Shown here piece after piece: positions 38,106 to 44,417 of a DNA stretch of 64,000 nucleotides (its first letter is position 1; the number at the start of each line of letters is the position of its first letter). The notes below the pieces were generated by a model, which was not told the DNA's origin, searched no databases, and worked only from the letters and a program-made list of their open reading frames with translations. The position numbers and the translations under genes are program-made. Origin of the DNA: CATQHQ01 sp965243805 (GTDB lineage Bacteria > Gemmatimonadota > Gemmatimonadetes > Longimicrobiales > Gaopeijiaceae); NCBI GenBank assembly GCA_965243805.1, contig OZ251577.1:1612001-1676000 (forward strand), written 5' to 3'.

Positions 38106-38947
38106 GCATCGTCCACCTCAACGGTGCGTACCTGCCCAAGGACGAAGCCAAGGTCTCGGTGGACGAGCGCGGCTTCCTCTTCGCCGACGGCGTCTACGAG
38201 GTCACGCCGGCGTACGGGGGTCGCCTCTTCCGCTGGCCCCAGCACCTGGAGCGCATCGAGAAAGGGCTGGTCGCGTTGCGCATCGACTACGACGCCAGTG
38301 CGCTGGAATCGATCAAGTACGAGCTGCTGGCCCGCAACGGGCTCGACAAGGCGCCCGCCGCCTACGTGTACGTCCAGGTGACTCGGGGCGCCGCCCCCAG
38401 AATGCACGCCTTCCCGAACCCGCCCGTCGCCCCTGGCGTGTACGCCTTCGCCAACCCCTACCATCGCCCGCCGATGGAGCGCTGGGAGCAGGGCTTCCGG
38501 GCCGTCACGGTGCCCGACCAGCGCTGGGCGCGCGCCGACATCAAGGCGATCGCGCTCTTGCCCAACGTCATGGCCCAGCAAGCGGCGGTGGACGCGGGGG
38601 TGAGCAACGCGATCTTCGTCCGCGACGGCATGGCGATGGAGGGCGCCCACAACAACCTCTTCGTCGTCCGCGACGGCACGCTCGCCACCGCGCCGAAGTC
38701 CAACTACATCCTCCACGGCGTCACCCGAGACTTCGTGATCGGCCTGGCCGGCGACCTGGGCATCCCGGTGGAGGAGCGGGCAGTCCCGTTGCCGGAGCTG
38801 TTCGCGGCCGACGAGCTGTTCTTCACGGGCACCACCACCGAGATCAAGCCCGCTGTGGAGGTGGACGGACGGCAGATCGGCGACGGCCGGCCGGGTCCGG
38901 TGGCCCGCAAGCTCTTCGGAGCGTTCCTGGAAGCTGTGGGAGGCTAG
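38102..38947 (+). CDS. Class IV PLP aminotransferase, probably D-amino acid aminotransferase
   Basis: Fold-type IV PLP enzyme. The catalytic lysine is in RADIKAIALLPNVMA; other marks are SVDERGFLFADGVYEV, GVSNAIFVRDG and the phosphate-binding FFTGTTTEIKPAVEV. The pattern fits D-alanine transaminase (Dat) better than branched-chain aminotransferase, giving D-Glu/D-Ala for the cell wall. GTG 38102 overlaps the pspA stop. 281 aa, normal length. Confidence 0.88.
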   Translation: MSIVHLNGAYLPKDEAKVSVDERGFLFADGVYEVTPAYGGRLFRWPQHLERIEKGLVALRIDYDASALESIKYELLARNGLDKAPAAYVYVQVTRGAAPRMHAFPNPPVAPGVYAFANPYHRPPMERWEQGFRAVTVPDQRWARADIKAIALLPNVMAQQAAVDAGVSNAIFVRDGMAMEGAHNNLFVVRDGTLATAPKSNYILHGVTRDFVIGLAGDLGIPVEERAVPLPELFAADELFFTGTTTEIKPAVEVDGRQIGDGRPGPVARKLFGAFLEAVGG

Positions 38948-38990
38948 TCGGCTCGGATCGTTGCTCGCCGTAAGGACCAAGAGGAGTCCG

Positions 38991-39905
38991 ATGTCCGACG
39001 CAGTTGGAGTCAGCCAAGTTCCGTTCACCGTTTCGGCATCCTTGGACCTGGGCAAGGCGGCGGAACCCTGGTTGCGGGAGTGTGGCGCGGACGTCGTGGT
39101 GCGGCGAGGCGATGTGCCCGAGAGCTTGGACAATCCAGAGGCGCAGGGCGTCCTTTGGCAGTACGCTCCCGATCGGGTCCTGATCAAGCCGCCCGCAGGC
39201 GTGCGCTTCCTGGTCGAAGGGGGCCACACCATACGGTACGCGACGGAGCCCGGCGTCGACGACCGCGACATTCGGCTGTTCCTGCTCGGCTCGGCTTGGG
39301 CCGCTCTGGTCCTGCAGCGCGGCCTGCTTCCCCTTCACGCCAGCGCCGTGGCCGGCGGCGGAGACGTCTTCGGCTTCACTGGCTCACCGGGGACCGGCAG
39401 GTCCACCTTGGCCGCAGCGCTCTCTTCCCGAGGGTGGGCGTTCTTCGCCGACGACATGCTCGTCACGGACCCCGCGTCGTTCGCGTCCGGCCCGCGATGC
39501 TGGGGCTACAAGGACCTGAAGCTGTGGCCGGATGCTGTGGCGATGACCGCCGCCGCCCCAGGGCAACGGGTTCGGATCGCGGATGGTTTCGACAAGAGGT
39601 ATGCGACACCACCGTGCCTGTCGCCCCTGGTGTCGGGGCGTCTCACGGATCTGTACGTGCTCCACCGCTCCCTCGGCGACACGCCTGCCGACATCAAGAG
39701 AGTCACCGGAGGGCAGTTGATGGCGGAGCTGACCGACGCCGTCTACAGGTTGCGCTATGCGGAGGCGATCGTCGGACAGCAGCAGTTGTCTCAATGGCTT
39801 CTGGTGCTCGCGGGCAAGTGCAGGGTGTGGCGGTTCTGGCGCCCCTGGACGCTCTCGCAGTTCGAGTCCTCCGTCGCGCACATGGACGGCGCATTGCGCG
39901 CATGA
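38991..39905 (+). CDS. HprK-like P-loop kinase of a putative peptide-modification locus
   Basis: ATG 38991 follows AAGAGGAG. The C-terminal half has the HPr-kinase-type fold: LPLHASAVAGGGDVFGFTG, Walker A GSPGTGRST and WAFFADDMLVTD. Stand-alone HprK-like proteins are common in lasso-peptide and related RiPP clusters, where they phosphorylate the peptide. The usual Walker lysine (GKS/GKT) is Arg here, which may weaken ATP use. The N-terminal half (ERF-type strand-rich) is not recognised. Overlaps the sulfotransferase gene by four bases. Confidence 0.75.
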   Translation: MSDAVGVSQVPFTVSASLDLGKAAEPWLRECGADVVVRRGDVPESLDNPEAQGVLWQYAPDRVLIKPPAGVRFLVEGGHTIRYATEPGVDDRDIRLFLLGSAWAALVLQRGLLPLHASAVAGGGDVFGFTGSPGTGRSTLAAALSSRGWAFFADDMLVTDPASFASGPRCWGYKDLKLWPDAVAMTAAAPGQRVRIADGFDKRYATPPCLSPLVSGRLTDLYVLHRSLGDTPADIKRVTGGQLMAELTDAVYRLRYAEAIVGQQQLSQWLLVLAGKCRVWRFWRPWTLSQFESSVAHMDGALRA

Positions 39906-40858
39906 GCACCGTTCGGCTCGGAGGCTTGCGACGGATCGCTTGGCTGGCCTCGTGGCCCAAGTCCGGCAACACTTGGGTGCGTTGCCTGCTGTCCAACTTC
40001 CTGTGGGCGTCGAGCGAGCCAGTGTCGATCAACGGGTTGGTCGGCGAGCCGGCTGCTAGCCGGAAGTTCTTCGACCGTTTCATCGGCGTTCCGCAGTCGC
40101 ACTGCACGGACGACGAGATTGATCTGTTGCTTCCAAGCATCTACCGGTCCATAGCTGCCGCCGAAGTCGAGTCCGGCCAAGACGAGTTGTTGTTCTTCAA
40201 GACCCATGATGTCTTTCGCCACACCGAATCTGGAGAGCCGTTCTTCCCCAGGGACGTAACCGCCGGTGCGGTGTACGTGATGCGCAACCCCCTCGACGTG
40301 GCGGTTTCTTTCCATTGCCACTTCGCAACGTGCTGCATGGACGCGACCATAGCCTCCATCAACAACCCATCCTTTGAAATGGCCGGTAGCGGTACACGTC
40401 ACTTGCGCCAGCACCCAGAGGATTGGTCCAGCCATGTCGAGAGCTGGACCCGCGCCCCTTTTCCGGTGCTTGTGCTAAGGTACGAAGACATGCTCGCCGA
40501 TTCGGTGGGGGCACTTGCACGGCTAGTGCGGTTCCTGAAGTTGGACGGTGCCGACGACGCTGCCAAGTTGCAACGGACCGTCGAGTTCTCGTCCTTTGCC
40601 CGGATGCAGGAGGCCGAAAGCCAGCACGGCTTCAAGGAACGGCCCCCGGTTACGCGGCAGTTCTTTCGCTCGGGTCGCGTGGGAGATTGGCGGCGTCACC
40701 TAACGGCGACACAGGCGCGGACCGTACTGGAAGCTCACGGGCCGGTTATGTCGGCGTGGGGCTATGACTGCGAGGCCCTCCTCCGCGAAATCCGCACGAT
40801 GCGGTCGGAGTCGCGACCCGGTGCCTTGGGCATGCAAGCTTGCCGGGCATCGACATGA
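39902..40858 (+). CDS. PAPS-dependent sulfotransferase
   Basis: Sulfotransferase-1-type fold: the 5'-phosphosulfate loop is SWPKSGNTWVRCLLSNFL, the 3'-phosphate motif is VYVMRNPLDVAVSFHCH, and the C-terminal FFRSGRVGDWRRHLT is the PAPS-closing loop. It transfers sulfate from PAPS to a hydroxyl or amine. The cluster suggests a peptide or small-molecule acceptor, but none is proven. ATG 39902 overlaps the HprK-like gene, so both are one translational unit. Confidence 0.88.
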   Translation: MSTVRLGGLRRIAWLASWPKSGNTWVRCLLSNFLWASSEPVSINGLVGEPAASRKFFDRFIGVPQSHCTDDEIDLLLPSIYRSIAAAEVESGQDELLFFKTHDVFRHTESGEPFFPRDVTAGAVYVMRNPLDVAVSFHCHFATCCMDATIASINNPSFEMAGSGTRHLRQHPEDWSSHVESWTRAPFPVLVLRYEDMLADSVGALARLVRFLKLDGADDAAKLQRTVEFSSFARMQEAESQHGFKERPPVTRQFFRSGRVGDWRRHLTATQARTVLEAHGPVMSAWGYDCEALLREIRTMRSESRPGALGMQACRAST

Positions 40859-40871
40859 CGACAGCGTTGTG

Positions 40872-42077
40872 ATGGCATGCGGCAACTCCACGACGGGCAC
40901 TGGCACGCGAATCGACTTGTTGTGGAACGTGCTGATCCTCTTCGCCGCCGTAAGCATAGTCTTCGCAATTGGTGAGGTGGCCTTGCGGCTGACTTGGCCC
41001 TTCCTGGCTCCCGTTCATCCCCGCTACGAATTCGTGCCGGGAGTGGGCATACACTCGAAGCCGCACTCCGAGGTGCGGTGGACGAACACGTTCGACTACT
41101 GGACGATATCACACACCAACAGCCTCGGCTTCCTAGACCGGGAGCCGCCGACCGCCGAGCGCGCCGCCTCAGGTTGCCATGTCGCCATCGTCGGCGATTC
41201 CTTCGTGGAGGCTCGCCAAGTGCCCATCGCCGACAAAGTACAGGTGCGACTGGAGAGCCTGGCCGCCGAGCGCCTGGCCGACTGGGACGTCACGACGGCG
41301 GCATACGGTCGCGGCGGTACGGGCCAAGTCCAGCAGCTCCCCTGGTGGGACAAGTGGATCCGGCATCGTCGGTCCAAGCTGGTCGTGCTCGTGACCGTAG
41401 ACAACGACTTCATCGAAAATGCGGCCCACAAGCGAGGCTTCGCCCACGCACGGCTAGCCGAGGACGGCGGCATTACCCTGGCGCCGCCGGCAACAACCAG
41501 GTGGTGGAGGGCGGGGCGGGGCACTTGGGCATCAAGCCGCATTACTCGGGCGTCGCCCGAGGGTTGGTCCTTGTACCAGGCATGCTGTCACCTTGGGATG
41601 CAGTCGCTCGGAGTGGTGTGGAGAATCGTTCCGCCCACCTACTCCACGGTCTGGTTGAGGACTAGGTGGGCAGCAGCGAGGAAGCGATTGGCCGGACCAC
41701 GGGACAGCGATCTTCTGGGTCGGGAGGGACAACCCGCCGCTTCCGGCGATAGGCCGCTTCCGTACGACACTTCGTTCTCCGGCTTCGCGCTGGACCAGTG
41801 GAAGGAGACCACGCGACAATCCGGCGCGCTCTTGGTCGTCTTGGCCACGTCGACCATACACGACCGCCACCTGTCGGTGCTGAACACCCTGGCGGCCGCT
41901 CGACGCATTCCCGTCGTGAGCCAGTGGGAGTACATCGTGCACCGCGGCGGCGCACTGAGCGACGCACGGTGGCTCAAGGACGCGCACTGGTCCCCCCAAG
42001 GCCATCAATGGGCGGCGGAAGTGCTAGTCGAGTGGCTAGCGGCGAACTCGGCGGTCTGTCGCCCGGCACAAGCTTAG
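40872..42077 (+). CDS. Membrane-anchored SGNH/GDSL-type hydrolase
   Basis: One N-terminal membrane helix (LWNVLILFAAVSIVFAIGEV), then an SGNH fold: block I GDS in HVAIVGDSFVEARQV, block V D-x-x-H in LKDAHWSPQGH. The GRGGTGQVQQLPWWDKW stretch fits block II glycine. Such proteins are esterases or acyltransferases acting outside the membrane. ATG 40872 (GTG 40869 is adjacent) lies 14 bases after the sulfotransferase stop. Role in the locus unknown; deacetylation or acylation of the product is a guess. Confidence 0.75.
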   Translation: MACGNSTTGTGTRIDLLWNVLILFAAVSIVFAIGEVALRLTWPFLAPVHPRYEFVPGVGIHSKPHSEVRWTNTFDYWTISHTNSLGFLDREPPTAERAASGCHVAIVGDSFVEARQVPIADKVQVRLESLAAERLADWDVTTAAYGRGGTGQVQQLPWWDKWIRHRRSKLVVLVTVDNDFIENAAHKRGFAHARLAEDGGITLAPPATTRWWRAGRGTWASSRITRASPEGWSLYQACCHLGMQSLGVVWRIVPPTYSTVWLRTRWAAARKRLAGPRDSDLLGREGQPAASGDRPLPYDTSFSGFALDQWKETTRQSGALLVVLATSTIHDRHLSVLNTLAAARRIPVVSQWEYIVHRGGALSDARWLKDAHWSPQGHQWAAEVLVEWLAANSAVCRPAQA

Positions 42078-42079
42078 CT

Positions 42080-42147
42080 TAGCTTGTTGGGTTCGCACGC
42101 CGCGTGCGACCAGGGACAAGCCAAATTCACCAGGACCAGGAGAAACC
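42080..42147 (+). promoter_or_regulatory. Hairpin-bearing leader, copy 1
   Basis: Begins tagcttgttgggttcgcacg and carries a perfect 6-bp hairpin (cgcacg-ccg-cgtgcg, 42094-42108), then an aggagaaacc ribosome site directly before ATG 42148. The same order recurs at 43566-43620. Probably a promoter/5' UTR of a small peptide gene. Confidence 0.7.
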
Positions 42148-42189
42148 ATGCCCCCCCGACGCGGGCTACCCGGCCGAGCCGCTGAATAA
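42148..42189 (+). pseudogene. Remnant of a candidate precursor-peptide gene (copy 1)
   Basis: ATG, then seven C, then MPPRRGLPGRAAE and stop. The start and ribosome site match the 43621 gene, but the frame ends in tgaataaggcggg, the terminal repeat of an IS1380-family element. The rest of the gene was probably lost through an insertion and later deletion. Alternatively it is a real 13-aa peptide upstream of the P450. Confidence 0.5.
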
Positions 42190-42195
42190 GGCGGG
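42183..42195. other. Isolated IS1380-type terminal repeat (IS scar)
   Basis: The 13-mer tgaataaggcggg is identical to the right end of the intact IS1380 element at 21790-21802. No left end or transposase is nearby. It sits 7 bases before the P450 start, where aaggcggg may serve as its ribosome site. Confidence 0.65.
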
Positions 42196-42202
42196 TTGAA
42201 AC

Positions 42203-43489
42203 ATGCGGTCGCCAGATTCCAGCATAGACCCGTGCGTCTACCCGCGCTTGGCCGAAGACTGGCGACGCAACGGCGTCGTCTGGTGGCCGCTGGACTCCTG
42301 CTACATCAACAACCCCTACCCACACCTTCGTCGCCTGCGCGAAGCGGCCCCGTGCTACCACAGTTCGCTGACGGGGGAGTATCTGGTGACGTGCTACCGA
42401 GAGGTGGAACGCATTCTTCGCGACTTCAATGGCTTCAACAGCAAAGGCCCGAACCCCGACACCCGCCACAAGGGCAAGGGCTTAATGATGGTCGGGGACG
42501 ATCCGCCCGACCACACACGCCTCCGCCGCTTGGCCTCCCAGGCGGTCGCGCCTGGGCACATGGATCAGATGGAAGACTACGCCCGTGCGACCGCGCACCG
42601 GCTCTTGGATCAGGTGGCCGACCAGGACGTCTTCGATTGGATGTCCGCTCTCGCCAGGCCTTTGCCGATGCTGGTCGTCGGCCGCATGGTCGGATGGCCA
42701 GAGGAGGACATGGAGATTCTGGTGAACCGTAGCGCGGTCGCCAACTACGAGATCGGCGTTGAACCGTACGTATTGAACCAACGATGGATCCGCAATCCCG
42801 CTTGCTTGACGGAGCAACGCCAGTGGGTCCGTGCCAACATGCGGTTCTTACGCCGTCTTGTCCGCCTCATCGAGGAACGCCGCTCCGATCCCAAGGACGA
42901 TGTTGTGTCGAGAATCGTCGAAGGGCAGCATCGGGACGACGGGCTCACCCAAGGCGAGACGGTGGACATGTTGAAACTCCTGTTGCTAGTCGGCAATTCC
43001 TCGGTCTCGAACCAAATCGGCAACGGCTTGATGGCGTTGCTGCGCTACCCAGAGCAGATGCGGTTGCTGCGCGAACGACCCGATCTCATTGCGGACGCGG
43101 TCGAGGAGTTCATGCGCTACGATTCGTCGGTACAGTTGAATCACCGCAGCGTCGTCGAGGATACCGAAATCGCCGGGACGCCAGTTCCGGCCGGATCCTC
43201 GCTGAAGCTGTTGATCGGCGCCGCCAACCGCGATCCGGAGCAGTACGAGCGGCCGGACGAACTGGACGTCACCCGTCCCAACAAGCGTCACGTCACGTTC
43301 GGGCGAGGCATCCATCACTGTCTGGGAGCTCGGCTCGCCCGGCTGGAAATCCGAGTCGCCTTCGAGGTCCTGCTGGAGCGGTTCGCCGAAATCCAGCTTT
43401 CGGGCGATCCGCTCCCCGCCTTCGCGCGCATGGTGACGAAGCGGGGCCCGGACCACCTGCGCGTGCGAGTGCGGAAGTCGGCCACGTAA
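42203..43489 (+). CDS. Cytochrome P450
   Basis: 428-aa soluble bacterial-class P450. Heme-thiolate motif FGRGIHHCLGARLARLE, E-x-x-R in VEEFMRYDSSVQ, and the C-helix motif PPDHTRLRRLASQA. The I-helix is unusual: LLLVGNSSVSNQIGNG stands where AGxE/DTT is expected, so the acid-alcohol pair for O2 activation is missing. Ferredoxin and reductase partners are not in the window. In this setting it may cross-link or hydroxylate a peptide. ATG 42203 follows the IS scar. Confidence 0.93.
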   Translation: MRSPDSSIDPCVYPRLAEDWRRNGVVWWPLDSCYINNPYPHLRRLREAAPCYHSSLTGEYLVTCYREVERILRDFNGFNSKGPNPDTRHKGKGLMMVGDDPPDHTRLRRLASQAVAPGHMDQMEDYARATAHRLLDQVADQDVFDWMSALARPLPMLVVGRMVGWPEEDMEILVNRSAVANYEIGVEPYVLNQRWIRNPACLTEQRQWVRANMRFLRRLVRLIEERRSDPKDDVVSRIVEGQHRDDGLTQGETVDMLKLLLLVGNSSVSNQIGNGLMALLRYPEQMRLLRERPDLIADAVEEFMRYDSSVQLNHRSVVEDTEIAGTPVPAGSSLKLLIGAANRDPEQYERPDELDVTRPNKRHVTFGRGIHHCLGARLARLEIRVAFEVLLERFAEIQLSGDPLPAFARMVTKRGPDHLRVRVRKSAT

Positions 43490-43565
43490 CTCTCGACCGA
43501 CTCGAGGCTAGCTGGCCGCCGCGCGCATCCACGAGGGCACGCTTGCTCGTTGGCCAAGCTGGGTG

Positions 43566-43620
43566 TAGCTTGTCGAGTCCGCACGCCGTGCGTCACCAGA
43601 GCCACTAGACAGGAGAAAAC
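43566..43620 (+). promoter_or_regulatory. Hairpin-bearing leader, copy 2
   Basis: Begins tagcttgtcgagtccgcacg, carries the hairpin cgcac-gcc-gtgcg (43580-43592) and ends in aggagaaaac before ATG 43621. Matches the leader at 42080-42147 at both ends, with small indels between. Confidence 0.7.
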
Positions 43621-43861
43621 ATGCCCCCCCCCCCCCCCGAATTCCGTGACGGCCGGCTCCATGGGCGATGCCGACCACTCCGCGCCGCAGCCGCAACGCA
43701 GACCGTGGGCCGCGCCCCGGCTGAGGGTGTGGACGAGCAGCGGGACCGTCCGGGGTGCCAGCAGCCAGGGACCGGACACGCATACCAACCCGTGCGACTC
43801 CCCGACGGCTTCGACTTGGCAGACCACCTGCCCGAACAGACCGGGCTACGCCGGGTCGTAG
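43621..43861 (+). CDS. Candidate RiPP precursor peptide behind a 15-C run
   Basis: ATG 43621 is followed at once by 15 C. With 15 C the frame reads MPPPPPEFRDG and on to 43974, an unlikely protein. With 14 or 17 C it would read into NSVTAGSMGDADHSAPQ, then QRRPWAAPRLRVWTSSGTVR, then a tail with two Cys and ending NRPGYAGS at 43861. W-A-A-P-R-L resembles the Y-x-x-P-x-L leader motif bound by PqqD-like RRE domains, and such a protein is encoded 230 bases downstream. ATG 43661 could start the same frame without slippage (66 aa). The core boundaries are unknown. This is inference, not a family match. Confidence 0.45.
43624..43638 (+). repeat. Run of 15 C directly after a start codon
   Basis: Fifteen C in a row after ATG 43621. 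Such a tract can switch a frame on and off by slippage. It is also a classic place for sequencing indels. Confidence 0.97.
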
Positions 43862-44091
43862 CAACGAGCAGCCGCTTCGGCGTGGTGCACCGGCGGGTCC
43901 AGGAACGGCTCACCGACTGCGATGGCAACCCCTGGGAGAAGGGCCGACGCTGCACTCAGGGAAGTCTCCATTGACAGCCGACGAACCTCCGGCGATCTTT
44001 CGTCTTTGCCGTAGCGACTGCCATCCCCGTCGCGACGAGGTTCGTCGAGCCCGAAGCTCAGGAAGCAAGCCGCCAACCAACGGACATTAGC

Positions 44092-44400
44092 ATGGAAAGC
44101 ACATCCTCTACCGCAATCGTTCCCACTAGTCGCATTCGCCGTTCGGTCGACGATTTCGTGGACGCCATGGTGGACGACGAGATCGTCTTCATGGACGTGT
44201 CCCGCGGCTGGTTCTACAGCCTACGGGAAACCGGTCTCCGCATTTGGGAGTTGATCGAGGAGGGCGACGCTGGCGTGACCGTCGAATCGGTGGTGTCGCA
44301 GCTCTGCCAGGAGTTCGAGGTGGACCCCGACACCTGCCTGCAAGACTTGGCGACGTGCCTCCAGGAGATGAGCGAGGCCGGCATCGTCGAGGTGAGCTAG
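44092..44400 (+). CDS. PqqD-like peptide-binding protein (RiPP recognition element)
   Basis: 102-aa winged-helix protein with the PqqD/RRE pattern: DDEIVFMDVSRGWFYSLRET, then LRIWELIEEGDAGVTVESVV, and a C-terminal helix ending MSEAGIVEVS. PqqD-like proteins bind leader peptides and hand them to modifying enzymes; in lasso clusters this is the B1 protein. The gene is near the P450, sulfotransferase and HprK-like genes and downstream of the candidate precursor. It converges on the TonB receptor gene, with 17 bases between the stops. Confidence 0.88.
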   Translation: MESTSSTAIVPTSRIRRSVDDFVDAMVDDEIVFMDVSRGWFYSLRETGLRIWELIEEGDAGVTVESVVSQLCQEFEVDPDTCLQDLATCLQEMSEAGIVEVS

Positions 44401-44417
44401 CCCCCCGGAGAGGGTCG

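Noticed and set aside
43621..43974. 117-aa protein read with 15 C as assembled
   Set aside because: Kept only as the alternative: composition looks random, and no leader motif or neighbour supports it, unlike the frame one base away.
38991..44400. Complete lasso-peptide cluster
   Set aside because: No asparagine-synthetase-like cyclase or transglutaminase-like B2 protease could be found in the window.
44401..44417. Bidirectional terminator between the PqqD-like and TonB-receptor genes
   Set aside because: Only 17 bases lie between the stops and no stable hairpin was seen.
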